From the NCBI GenBank assembly GCA_041662605.1, contig JBAZSD010000006.1:62001-126000 (forward strand): a stretch of 64,000 nt of DNA, read 5' to 3'. Origin of the DNA: Desulfomonilaceae bacterium. GTDB lineage: Bacteria; Desulfobacterota; Desulfomonilia; Desulfomonilales; Desulfomonilaceae. Below are positions 34,112-42,222 of the stretch, in pieces (position 1 is the stretch's first letter; every line of letters begins with the position of its first letter). Below the pieces are notes generated by a model. That model worked only from the letters and a program-made list of their open reading frames with translations. It was not told where the DNA came from and did no database searches. The position numbers and the translations under genes are program-made.

Positions 34112-35536
34112 ATGCTAGTTTCACAGCAATTGGAGGTATGGACAAAAGCTATGGTTGACAACCGGGCTGGTTCCATAAAATTCCGTAAGCCGCGAAACCG
34201 ACTACCGATCAGACTTCTGGCGTTAGTGGCGTGTGTATCTGTGGTCTGTGTAGCAGTTTTCCTCGGCCCAAGTATCGGACTCAGCATCCCTCTTTATTCT
34301 GATATCAAAAAGACATCCCCCAATTATGAATCCCCCTCGTCAGAGCCAATTTGCGCGGTAAGCAACGAAAAGTCGACCCCGGAAGAAGTAGATCCCTCTC
34401 TTAACGGATCGCAGGAGGCCACAGATGTTACGGCCCCTGGGGATACGTTAATTTCCGTGCTTACAGATAACCTGTCCGACGAACGCTCCATCAGAGAAAT
34501 AGCGCAGAGTCTAGCTGCTGCAATTCAGACTTCCATCAGTGCGCCATTCACGTCTGAAACTGTTTTGCCGGCTGGAAGACGCTACAGCATAACTATAGAC
34601 AGCGAAGGGCGCTTCCTTCAGGCTGTTTTAGAACTGGAGCCCGCTCATGTTTTCCATGTGGCTCGGGACGATGCCGGTTTTCGGTCATGGAAAGAAGAAG
34701 TTGTGCTCGACTTCAAAACGGAAGTGGTCTGTTTTAAAATGAAGGGAAGCTTGACCGAATCTTTACTGAGCGCTGGAGAAAACCTGGAATTGGCTTTAAA
34801 ATTGGCCAATGTCTTCCGATGGGATATAGATTTCCACTCAGAGTCCGTTAAAGGAGACTCTTGCCGGGTCTTATTTGAACGACGGTACGCAGATGACAGG
34901 CCATCGGGCTATGGCCGTATTCTAGGGGCAGTTTACGACGGTAAGAAGACTGGCATGAAATACGCCGTGTTATTCAACAACGAGTATTACGATGAAAAAG
35001 GCGTAGAACTCAAAAAGAATTTCCTTAGATCTCCCCTCAGTGTCATCAGAGTTACATCAAGATATGGTTATCGATTGCACCCGGTTCTCAAAGTTTGGCG
35101 CAAACACAACGGCGTTGATTATGGGGCTAGCCAGGGTACTCCCGTATGGGCCGTCGCTGGCGGTGTCGTCACTTTCGCCGGCTGGAGCAACGGCTACGGA
35201 AATTATGTTTGTATCAAGCATGACAGCGGTTTTGAAAGTCGATACGGACACCTTCAGAGATTCTTCGTCGCTAAGGGGCAGCGGGTTAAACAGCGTCAGA
35301 GGATCGGTTTAGTGGGCATGACAGGAATTGCCACAGCGCCTCATCTTGATTTTCAACTTCTCGTTCATAATAAACACGTTGACCCCTTAAGAGTCACTAT
35401 GGTCAAGAGCCTTAAGACCGTCCCTGGTCCTCTGGCTTTACGGTTCTCCTCTCTCACGAATGAGAGATTGAACGTCTTGAAGGGCATTATGCTCACAAGA
35501 GGCTCAGATCAATTGACAAAGCTCATCTTGGAATAA
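34112..35536 (+). CDS. M23 family metallopeptidase (murein endopeptidase type)
   Basis: The 474-residue protein has one N-terminal membrane segment (RLLALVACVSVVCVAVFLG), a Ser/Glu-rich linker, and a Csd3/MepM-like middle domain (about 125-300). The C-terminal LytM domain has HPVLKVWRKHNGVDYGASQG (zinc His and Asp), a GYGNYVCIKHDSGFESRYGHL strand, and APHLDFQL. The last motif is HxD instead of the commoner HxH, which could still bind zinc. The likely role is peptidoglycan cross-link cleavage in the periplasm. The start is ATG 34112 or ATG 34151; neither has a well-placed ribosome site. Confidence 0.85.
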   Translation: MLVSQQLEVWTKAMVDNRAGSIKFRKPRNRLPIRLLALVACVSVVCVAVFLGPSIGLSIPLYSDIKKTSPNYESPSSEPICAVSNEKSTPEEVDPSLNGSQEATDVTAPGDTLISVLTDNLSDERSIREIAQSLAAAIQTSISAPFTSETVLPAGRRYSITIDSEGRFLQAVLELEPAHVFHVARDDAGFRSWKEEVVLDFKTEVVCFKMKGSLTESLLSAGENLELALKLANVFRWDIDFHSESVKGDSCRVLFERRYADDRPSGYGRILGAVYDGKKTGMKYAVLFNNEYYDEKGVELKKNFLRSPLSVIRVTSRYGYRLHPVLKVWRKHNGVDYGASQGTPVWAVAGGVVTFAGWSNGYGNYVCIKHDSGFESRYGHLQRFFVAKGQRVKQRQRIGLVGMTGIATAPHLDFQLLVHNKHVDPLRVTMVKSLKTVPGPLALRFSSLTNERLNVLKGIMLTRGSDQLTKLILE

Positions 35537-35653
35537 GCTAGCTCATACAAATATCCACCCTTTCAATCCACACAAACATATAGTTCAATTCAACTCATGC
35601 TACGGGTTTGATAGCGCGACACTGTAAGAATTAGACATATCATCTCCGAATTC

Positions 35654-35682
35654 TTGACCCATTCAACACGACCTAGTATAAT
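35654..35682 (+). promoter_or_regulatory. Strong sigma-70 promoter for the Gln/Pro-rich secreted protein
   Basis: TTGACC (35654-35659), a 17-nt spacer and a perfect TATAAT (35677-35682) lie 40 nt before the ATG. This is the best canonical promoter seen in the window. Confidence 0.7.
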
Positions 35683-35721
35683 AGGATTGATGAAAGGTAT
35701 TCTGAACGGAGATCGTCATAA

Positions 35722-36186
35722 ATGAAGAAGATTTTTGTCATTATCGTGGTTATCGTTTCTCTTAGTCCGGTTACATCCAGCTTTGCTTTCCTGGACTATT
35801 TGTTTTCCGGCTCGTCGAGCAGAGACGCGATAGACAATTCCGCGGTGGGCGATCTGCGCCAATGGTGGACAGGAAACCCGGCCTATACCTTCAATCCCTA
35901 TTACTCCGGCTCCGGAATGCCTCAGGGTCAACAGCAGCCCGGTCAGGCTCCCCAGGTAGCTCAACCTCAGCAACCCATAATCAATTATTACCCACCCTCT
36001 CAGGGAGCAGCGTCTTATCCATACACTCAACAACAGGCTCCAACCCAACAGGTTCCCCAGCAGCAAATGCAATATGGGTATGGGCAGCCTCAACAATCTT
36101 ACCAGCCCCAGGGCATGCAGCCCCCAGCTCAATATCAGACAGCCCCTCAAGCATATCAGCATCAACAAGGCAATCCACAACAGTGA
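35722..36186 (+). CDS. Secreted Gln/Pro/Tyr-rich low-complexity protein
   Basis: The 154-residue protein has a signal peptide (MKKIFVIIVVIVSLSPVTSSFA). A short ordered part (FLDYLFSGSSSRDAIDNSA) is followed by about 90 residues made almost only of Q, P, Y, A, G and S. Such composition is disordered, sticky and prion-like, suggesting a matrix, adhesin or envelope spacer role. A near-perfect promoter suggests high expression. The antisense frame of equal length is a composition artefact. The cpoB gene lies convergent 58 nt downstream. Confidence 0.65.
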   Translation: MKKIFVIIVVIVSLSPVTSSFAFLDYLFSGSSSRDAIDNSAVGDLRQWWTGNPAYTFNPYYSGSGMPQGQQQPGQAPQVAQPQQPIINYYPPSQGAASYPYTQQQAPTQQVPQQQMQYGYGQPQQSYQPQGMQPPAQYQTAPQAYQHQQGNPQQ

Positions 36187-36244
36187 TATTTGCTTGAAAG
36201 CTTATCGCCCGCCTATTATGATGATCGGAGTTGTCTATTTGGGG

Positions 36245-37081
36245 CTATTCTGAGGACGCCGTAATGGATTTTAATCTCGCGGCGGCTAGTCTGCCGTGAA
36301 CTGTATGTGGGAAATTTTTAACTATTTTCTGAAAGATGATTTTTGCAGATTTAGTATCACCCATTTTCTCAAATGCCTGCCCTTGTTTGAATTGGGCGCT
36401 AAGCTCTTTTTTGGAACCGGGATATTCCTTAATCACACGATCAAACAGGAGCACCGCCTCTTCAAAACGACCCTGTTCCAGTCTCGCTTCGCCTATCCAG
36501 TAGATTGCGTTAGGCGCAAACTGGCTCTTTGGATACTTTTTTAAAAAATCCTCAAACTGTGTTATCGCATTCTCCAAGGCCCCACTTTTGAATGTGGAGT
36601 ATGCTGCTCGGTAGACCTTCTCATCAGCCGTTAAGGGCATGTTCCGCACTTCGGTCACCTCGTCTGACTGACCTAGCGCAGCAGCATCCGCCGAAGACTT
36701 TCGAGCGCCCCCGCTACCCGCCTTAGCATTGTAATCAGACGGCTGAGTTGAGGCGATTTTCTGGTTTCCATCTACACCGGTGGTCTGATTCTTTTGAGTG
36801 TCAATGCCTAGCTGTCGCTCGACTTGACTTAACCGGTCCTGAAGGGCTCTCACTGATTTGTCTCCACCGGAAGCTTCGAGCCTTTCGAGCGTGTCTCTGA
36901 TTTTCTGGAGTTCCACCTCAAGATCCTGAATTTTCGTAGCGGTTGCAGCCACATTGGTGTCTTGGGGATTTGACGAATTCGCTGGCTTTATATAGGGCAG
37001 AGAAGGATTAACCGTCCTGGTTAAACAGCCACCACTTAATAGGACAAGGAAAATTGGTATGATATAAATGAGGCGCGTCAT
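36245..37081 (-). CDS. cpoB: Cell division coordinator CpoB (YbgF)
   Basis: The 278-residue lipoprotein-like product starts TRLIYIIPIFLVLLSGGC (lipobox LSGGC). A coiled coil follows (about 45-95, TKIQDLEVELQKIRDTLERL), then a polar linker. Three TPR-like repeats from about 155 have VYRAAYSTFKSGALENAI and PNAIYWIGEARLEQGRFE. CpoB coordinates peptidoglycan synthesis with outer-membrane constriction through TolA and PBP1B. It is the last gene of the tol-pal operon. E. coli CpoB is soluble; a lipid anchor here is a difference. Confidence 0.9.
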   Translation of the reverse strand: MTRLIYIIPIFLVLLSGGCLTRTVNPSLPYIKPANSSNPQDTNVAATATKIQDLEVELQKIRDTLERLEASGGDKSVRALQDRLSQVERQLGIDTQKNQTTGVDGNQKIASTQPSDYNAKAGSGGARKSSADAAALGQSDEVTEVRNMPLTADEKVYRAAYSTFKSGALENAITQFEDFLKKYPKSQFAPNAIYWIGEARLEQGRFEEAVLLFDRVIKEYPGSKKELSAQFKQGQAFEKMGDTKSAKIIFQKIVKNFPHTVHGRLAAARLKSITASSE

Positions 37082-37136
37082 CTTGCTTTTAGCCTCATCT
37101 TTAGAGTTTTTTTACACATGGGTCATGTTCTTTACA

Positions 37137-37634
37137 TTATTTCGCAACACGTAGATAAACCCTTCGATTCTTCGCCCAGGCTTCTTCGTTGTGATTCGGA
37201 TCAACCGGCAATTCTGAACCGAAGGAGACAGTACTCAAGCGATTACTTGGAATTCCCAGCGCCGTCAGTCTTGCAACCACGGAACCGGCCCTTCTTTCAC
37301 CAAGGGCCAGGTTGTATTCCGCCGTTCCCCGCTCATCACAATTACCTTCAGCCACAACATTCAAATTCGGATAACGTTTCAGGACCTCAGCGTCGTAATC
37401 TATCGCAGCTTGGGCTTCCGGGCTTAGAGTGTAATTGTCGAAGTCAAAATATACCGTTTTCAGAGTTGTTTGCACACCCTGAAGTTCACCTTCCGCAATG
37501 GCTCCTGGTCCCGCCAGGCCAAATCCAGGGACAGGTCCTTCGTTCTGCTTCACTATCTTCCTGGCGCATCCACTGGTGAGAGCGGCTATTACCGAGAAGG
37601 CCACTACATAGATTATAAGGCGCCGAATGTCCAT
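37137..37634 (-). CDS. pal: Peptidoglycan-associated lipoprotein Pal
   Basis: The ATG at 37634 is preferred because AGGAG precedes it and the product then starts with a lipoprotein signal (LIIYVVAFSVIAALTSGC). The OmpA-like domain (about 60-165) has VYFDFDNYTLSPEAQAAIDY, then NLNVVAEGNCDERGTAEYN and LALGERRAGSV, with the DAP-binding Asp and Arg. Pal anchors the outer membrane to peptidoglycan and is moved by TolB/TolA at the division site. It is 31 nt downstream of tolB and 55 nt before cpoB. Confidence 0.95.
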   Translation of the reverse strand: MDIRRLIIYVVAFSVIAALTSGCARKIVKQNEGPVPGFGLAGPGAIAEGELQGVQTTLKTVYFDFDNYTLSPEAQAAIDYDAEVLKRYPNLNVVAEGNCDERGTAEYNLALGERRAGSVVARLTALGIPSNRLSTVSFGSELPVDPNHNEEAWAKNRRVYLRVAK

Positions 37635-37665
37635 CGCTCTTCTTCTCCTTTTTCCCGAGCCCACG

Positions 37666-38988
37666 TCATTTGAGTCTCGGAGACCACGCCGGACTACGAC
37701 CGGGAATTCCAGAAACCGGAGCTTGAACCGTACCTTTGGCATCCATTACGCTGATGCGCTTTGCTCCGTCCAAATTCGACTGATAAGTGATCATTCGCCC
37801 GTCCGGTGACCACGAGGGATCCTGATTGGAACCCTTGTTCGTAAGAACCTTAAAGTCGCTTCCGTCAGGCTTGATAACACAGATTTGAAACCGACCGTCT
37901 ACCTTGGCTGTAAATGCCAGTTGGTCACCCCGTGGGGACCAATCCGGATCAGTATTGTAGGAGGAAGATAAAGTAACTCGTTTAGGTTCTCCTCCATTGA
38001 CCGGAACAGTATAAATTTGGGGGGTTCCTGCCTGGTCCGAAACATATGCTATGTTAGCGCCGTCCGGCGACCATGTGGGTGAAATATCATTTCCCAAACC
38101 GTTAGTCAATTGTTTTATTATGTTTCCTTGGGTATTTATAATAAATAGCTTAGGTATTGATTTAACACTTAAGGATAGAGCGATCATGGATCCATCAGGA
38201 GAAAAACGTCCCGACGCATTAAGTCCTCTCCTTTGGGATACGGGGATCACCCTTTGTCCATCCGACGTTACGTACCAGAGATCGGGATTTCTGTTGATAT
38301 ATGAAGTAAAAATAAGGCCTTTTCCGTCTGGAGCCCACGCCGGAGAAAGATTTATCGTTCGTGTATTAGTCAGTTGACGGAGATTGGCGCCATCATAATC
38401 CATAGTAAAAATTTCTCGCGTTCTTGAGTCATCTGTGAATGCGATCTTTGCTGTAAAACAACCGGCAATGTTGGTTATTTTCTCCATCACCCGATCATCA
38501 AACATATGAATCATGTAACGATAATCCGTGATTGCGCCGGTGTATCTTTTGCCCAAGTCTAGCTTTTGCAGAGCGATATCATAAAGTTTGGCTTCGATGG
38601 TCAACTGATTCCCATTAACTTGAAATGAGCCCATGATGAGAGCCTGCGCTCCAGTCTTGGAAAGAGCGTTAATGTCGGGCTCACCATTTTGATTCATCGG
38701 CAGGGGTTGAGGAGCTGGAATGATTTCGAATAGGCCACTGAATGTAAGGTCATTCTTAACGATTGAAGCCATGTCCGCCCCATTTGGAGAACCCGGTTGA
38801 CCACTATGAAAGTCCGCTACCATAATCGGCATTTTACCTAAGTTTGGGTTGTCCAAATCCAGTAGAAGTTTTGCGGCGGCGGAAGAGCAAAATAGACAGA
38901 ACAGGGTAAACACGCTTAGCAGAATTATTCTCGAGGGACGATTACCGGTAGGAATATTCGTAATACGGTTCACTTGTTCAAATATCAT
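37666..38988 (-). CDS. tolB: Tol-Pal system beta-propeller protein TolB
   Basis: The 440-residue periplasmic protein has a signal sequence (about 19-39), an N-terminal alpha/beta domain (MVADFHSG, LTFSGLFEIIP) and a six-bladed WD40-like propeller. The propeller shows repeats such as LSPAWAPDGKGLIFTSY, ISPTWSPDGANIAYVSD and QDPSWSPDGRMITYQS. TolB binds Pal and TolA. Its ATG overlaps the tolA stop by 4 nt. Confidence 0.95.
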   Translation of the reverse strand: MIFEQVNRITNIPTGNRPSRIILLSVFTLFCLFCSSAAAKLLLDLDNPNLGKMPIMVADFHSGQPGSPNGADMASIVKNDLTFSGLFEIIPAPQPLPMNQNGEPDINALSKTGAQALIMGSFQVNGNQLTIEAKLYDIALQKLDLGKRYTGAITDYRYMIHMFDDRVMEKITNIAGCFTAKIAFTDDSRTREIFTMDYDGANLRQLTNTRTINLSPAWAPDGKGLIFTSYINRNPDLWYVTSDGQRVIPVSQRRGLNASGRFSPDGSMIALSLSVKSIPKLFIINTQGNIIKQLTNGLGNDISPTWSPDGANIAYVSDQAGTPQIYTVPVNGGEPKRVTLSSSYNTDPDWSPRGDQLAFTAKVDGRFQICVIKPDGSDFKVLTNKGSNQDPSWSPDGRMITYQSNLDGAKRISVMDAKGTVQAPVSGIPGRSPAWSPRLK

Positions 38989-39875
38989 TGTAGCCCACCG
39001 GGCGTAAATCTAAGGGCTAGGCCTCCGGCGGATCGAATCTTGTCAGAGACTTCAGCCGGCATTGGAGGAAACGGAGAAGCCTGGTAGATTGCTCTCATTG
39101 CTGAACTGTCAAAAAACCTGTCGCCTGAACTGGAGTCTATTGTCGCTTCGAGCAGTCGACCATCATCCGTTAGCTGAACAGAAATTATGGTAACTTGAGA
39201 CGCTCTCTGCTCATCCCCGAATACCGACCATCTGGAGTTAATCCTGTTTCGCACAGCCTCAAACCAACGCGATATTTCTACATCGCCGGACGAACTATTT
39301 CCCGTCATTTTTCCACCAGAGCCCGCGGGTGTATCGAGTCCCCTGGGACTTTTGTTAGTGGGCTTGTCCGATTTCTTAGAATCCAGATCCTTTTTTATCG
39401 CTGCCAAACGCTTTTCCAGGAAATCGTTTTGGCCATTTGTTTTCTCAGGATCGGGCTTTGGCTTCTCATTTTTCGGTTTTGTCTCCGCAACTTTTTTCTT
39501 GGGCTCGATCTTTTCTGGCTTTTGTTTCCTCTTTTTCATCTGAATGGGAGCAGGCGCTTCGGCTTTAGCAAAAACAGTTTTTAGCCTCTCTATTTCCAAA
39601 CTAGGCCTGCGAGGAGGTTCTGCTGATTCGAATGAGGGCTGGGGCGGAGCGCTTGAAGTAAGTAGTTCTGGTGTCTGTGCGGAGGCAGCGTTCGAGGACG
39701 GTTTTGACTCGACTAACCTCACACTGGTTACGCTAAAATCAGGAATTTTAGCTCTGACGGTGAAGTACTTCGCTCCAACAATGAGCAAGAGAATAGCAAT
39801 CAGGTGAACACTGGCCGATACCGCCAGCATTCTGGGCGAGGCTCCACTATCAAGTTTCAGAAGTTCCGTGGTCAT
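38985..39875 (-). CDS. tolA: TolA-type energy transducer (TonB C-terminal domain)
   Basis: The 296-residue protein has one membrane segment (about 20-40), a Pro-rich stretch and a Lys/Pro/Glu-rich linker (about 110-180). The C-terminal TonB/TolA-like domain has EISRWFEAVRNRINSRWSVF and ATIDSSSGDRFFDSSAMRAI. TolA carries proton-motive force from TolQR to TolB-Pal. The linker is shorter than in E. coli. It overlaps tolR and tolB by 4 nt each. Confidence 0.9.
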   Translation of the reverse strand: MTTELLKLDSGASPRMLAVSASVHLIAILLLIVGAKYFTVRAKIPDFSVTSVRLVESKPSSNAASAQTPELLTSSAPPQPSFESAEPPRRPSLEIERLKTVFAKAEAPAPIQMKKRKQKPEKIEPKKKVAETKPKNEKPKPDPEKTNGQNDFLEKRLAAIKKDLDSKKSDKPTNKSPRGLDTPAGSGGKMTGNSSSGDVEISRWFEAVRNRINSRWSVFGDEQRASQVTIISVQLTDDGRLLEATIDSSSGDRFFDSSAMRAIYQASPFPPMPAEVSDKIRSAGGLALRFTPGGLQ

Positions 39876-40309
39876 TTAGGGGATTTACCAGAATCCTCCT
39901 GAGGGGTGGTAATCATTCCCAGGTTAGCAATTCCTGCGGTTTTCAGGCTTCCCATGATTCTAACTACATTGCCATAGGGAACGCTCTTATCGGCTCGCAA
40001 AAAAACTTCCCGGTTGGGTTTATCTTTGGTAGCCTCCTGGATACTTGAGGCCAGTTGATCTTCTGTGACTGCCCTATCGTTAACGAAAATCGACCCGTCC
40101 CCAGAAACTGATATAATAATTTCATCATGTTGCTGAGCTTTTTCGATCGGTTCTCCTTTGGCTGACGGTAGTTCTACGGATACCCCTTCCTGGAGCATGG
40201 GAGCCGTTACCATAAAAATGATAAGCAACACCAGCATCACATCGACAAGCGGCGTGACGTTTATATCCGCCATAGGGGCCCGGTTACTTCGATTTAGGCT
40301 GAACGCCAT
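39872..40309 (-). CDS. tolR: TolR (ExbD/TolR family)
   Basis: The 145-residue inner-membrane protein starts with ADINVTPLVDVMLVLLIIFMVTAPM, which holds the essential membrane Asp (about 23). The periplasmic domain shows VSVELPSAKGEPIE and LRADKSVPYGNVVRIMGSLK. Together with TolQ it forms the proton channel that drives TolA. The start is followed by a TolR-type LNRSNRAPMAD lead. Confidence 0.95.
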   Translation of the reverse strand: MAFSLNRSNRAPMADINVTPLVDVMLVLLIIFMVTAPMLQEGVSVELPSAKGEPIEKAQQHDEIIISVSGDGSIFVNDRAVTEDQLASSIQEATKDKPNREVFLRADKSVPYGNVVRIMGSLKTAGIANLGMITTPQEDSGKSPK

Positions 40310-40349
40310 TCTGAAGCCTCCTGAAATTCAATTATGTGAAGCCCCAAGG

Positions 40350-41099
40350 TTATTTGCGCTTCCAGTAGATTCGTTCAATTATGTTAATAAGTTCTGACGA
40401 AAAGTTATCCATTTCGGTAGAAATTACATTTATTCGGCCTAGAAAGTAGTTGAAGAAAATGACTGCCGGGATAGCAGCGGCCAGACCGGCTGCAGTCGCA
40501 ATCAGAGCCTCTGCGATTCCAGGCGCGACAACAGCTAGAGAAGCGCTTTTCATCGCGCCTATATTACGAAATGACTCCATGATTCCCCAAACAGTCCCAA
40601 ACAGACCTATGAAAGGAGCTGAAGATCCCGTAGTAGCCAGAAAGTTTACTCCTCTCTCTAACCTGGCTCTTTCCGCTGTGACCGCCTGTTGCAAGGAACG
40701 TATGATGTTGTCCATTCCGGTCCGTTCATATTCCGGCTCTCCGTTCGCGTCTGTCGAACCCTTTTGTCCGCCGGCTTGCAGGCGTGAAAGACGGCTTAGT
40801 TCCGCGTAACCGGCTTTGAAAACGTGCGCCAAAGGACTATGCGTAAATTGTTTTGCTTCAGTATAAAGCGTGGAAAATTTCCGGGATTCCCGGAAAGCGT
40901 CAAAAAACAGCTGAGTGTGTTTTCTCGCTCTTGAAAGAGTGATTGCTTTTGTGAGTATTATTCCCCAACAAATAACCGAGAATATCAACAATATCAGCAT
41001 AACGCATTTAACGACAATTCCGGCCCCCATTATGATTGCCCACATGCTTTGATCGTTCAAATTCTGGACCGGAAGCGCCGTCAGATAAGCGTTGAGCAT
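40350..41099 (-). CDS. tolQ: TolQ (MotA/TolQ/ExbB proton channel)
   Basis: The 249-residue inner-membrane protein has three membrane helices (about 22-47, 150-175 and 190-212). The MotA/TolQ/ExbB signature reads GLFGTVWGIMESFRNIG, then APGIAEALIATAAGLAAAIPA. It is the first gene of the tol-pal operon. GGGGA lies 9 nt before the ATG. A cytoplasmic insertion near 105-120 is rich in Gly, Gln and Lys. Confidence 0.95.
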   Translation of the reverse strand: MLNAYLTALPVQNLNDQSMWAIIMGAGIVVKCVMLILLIFSVICWGIILTKAITLSRARKHTQLFFDAFRESRKFSTLYTEAKQFTHSPLAHVFKAGYAELSRLSRLQAGGQKGSTDANGEPEYERTGMDNIIRSLQQAVTAERARLERGVNFLATTGSSAPFIGLFGTVWGIMESFRNIGAMKSASLAVVAPGIAEALIATAAGLAAAIPAVIFFNYFLGRINVISTEMDNFSSELINIIERIYWKRK

Positions 41100-41129
41100 A
41101 GGTAATTCCCCTTTCAGTCAGTCCATGAC

Positions 41130-41158
41130 TAATTAATCTATTAGACAATGTATGTCAA
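41130..41158 (-). promoter_or_regulatory. Possible promoter of the tol-pal operon
   Basis: On the minus strand a perfect TTGACA (41158-41153) lies 54 nt before the tolQ ATG. The hexamer 17 nt on is TAATTA, a poor -10, so the exact box is unsure. Confidence 0.35.
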
Positions 41159-41422
41159 GTTTTACATGTATTTAGTATATGTTATACCATTTTATTAAAT
41201 CTTTTTATAATTTAAGACAGCTCAGTGAGTCGAGAGTTCCATAATCCCATCGATCTTTCATCCGATATTCCCTTGTAATGATTCATAGGAACCGGAGATG
41301 GTTCGGGAAAAGAAAAATGTTCCTCACCCGAATCCACCTGCAGATTGGATCGACGGTTAGTTGACCCCGAGGTTGAATAGCGGTTCGATCAGGCTGGATT
41401 TGTGGCGGTATTTACGAAACAA
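41159..41422. other. Intergenic region between cooC end and tolQ promoter
   Basis: About 260 nt hold an AT-rich stretch (41160-41215) next to the tolQ promoter. A stretch without a convincing gene, tRNA or strong hairpin follows. The short frames seen overlap the cooC end and look accidental. Confidence 0.5.
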
Positions 41423-42193
41423 TCAACCCAAGACGTTTATATCCTGGAGCATCCTGCGCACCGCAAGATATGCTATGGAATCAGATGGAATGTCAACCAG
41501 CGGCTTGCCTTCCAGGTCCAGAGCTACCAGTTGCTCGTCGTAAGGGATCAGGGCCAAAGGCGCCGAAGGCAGAGCCTCTATTTCCCCAAGGGTAGTTTTA
41601 GGTAGATCGGCCAAAGTGCCCTGAACACGGCTCAACACTATGTGCTGATTGTGGATTCTGCCTTCCATTTCGTCGATCAACTGATAAATTCGTCCTATTG
41701 TCCTAACGCTTCTTGGGGATGGATCGGATATTATGAACAAATGGTCGACTTCCTCCTCGGTTCGCCTCGAGAGGTGCTCCATACCGGCTTCATTGTCGAT
41801 AATTACGAACTTGTAGTTGGTGGTTAATCTGGATATGACATCTCGAAGTATATTGTTGGCCATGCAATAGCAGCCTGGACCCTCAGGACGTCCCATTGAC
41901 AGAAAGTCCAAATCTTTAGTTTCCTCAAGGTTGGCCTGGATCTGGTAATCCATGAAACGGTCCCTGGTCATGCCCCCTGGGATGTCCTCACCCATCTTCC
42001 TCGCGTCTTCCCTTATACACCCTACGCTTTTGGGTTCCCGTATCCCAAGGACTTCATGAAGGTTTGAGTTTGAATCCGCGTCTATCGCTAATAAAGGCCT
42101 CTGACCATTATCTATAAGGTTTTTGATTATCAGTGATGTAATAGACGTTTTCCCGACGCCGCCCTTTCCTGCAACCGCAAGGGTTATTCCCAT
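41423..42193 (-). CDS. cooC: CooC/AcsF-type ATPase for CO dehydrogenase/acetyl-CoA synthase maturation
   Basis: The 256-residue MinD-like ATPase starts TLAVAGKGGVGKTSITSLI (deviant Walker A, about 9-16), with ADSNSNLHEVLG as the following switch. Diagnostic for the CooC branch is SMGRPEGPGCYCMANN with the CxC pair (about 108-110), which binds metal at the dimer interface. Then VIIDNEAGMEHLSRR follows. CooC proteins deliver or install nickel in CODH/ACS. It is the last gene after a MetE-like methyltransferase, implying work on the Wood-Ljungdahl pathway. The CODH genes themselves are not in the window. Confidence 0.88.
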   Translation of the reverse strand: MGITLAVAGKGGVGKTSITSLIIKNLIDNGQRPLLAIDADSNSNLHEVLGIREPKSVGCIREDARKMGEDIPGGMTRDRFMDYQIQANLEETKDLDFLSMGRPEGPGCYCMANNILRDVISRLTTNYKFVIIDNEAGMEHLSRRTEEEVDHLFIISDPSPRSVRTIGRIYQLIDEMEGRIHNQHIVLSRVQGTLADLPKTTLGEIEALPSAPLALIPYDEQLVALDLEGKPLVDIPSDSIAYLAVRRMLQDINVLG

Positions 42194-42222
42194 GTTGTTT
42201 CCTTTCCAAGAAAATTATTGCG

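Noticed and set aside
35716..36180. Minus-strand ORF of 154 codons opposite the Gln/Pro-rich gene
   Set aside because: It mirrors the low-complexity CAA/CCA repeats, giving a Leu-rich artefact. The sense strand has the promoter, ribosome site and signal peptide.
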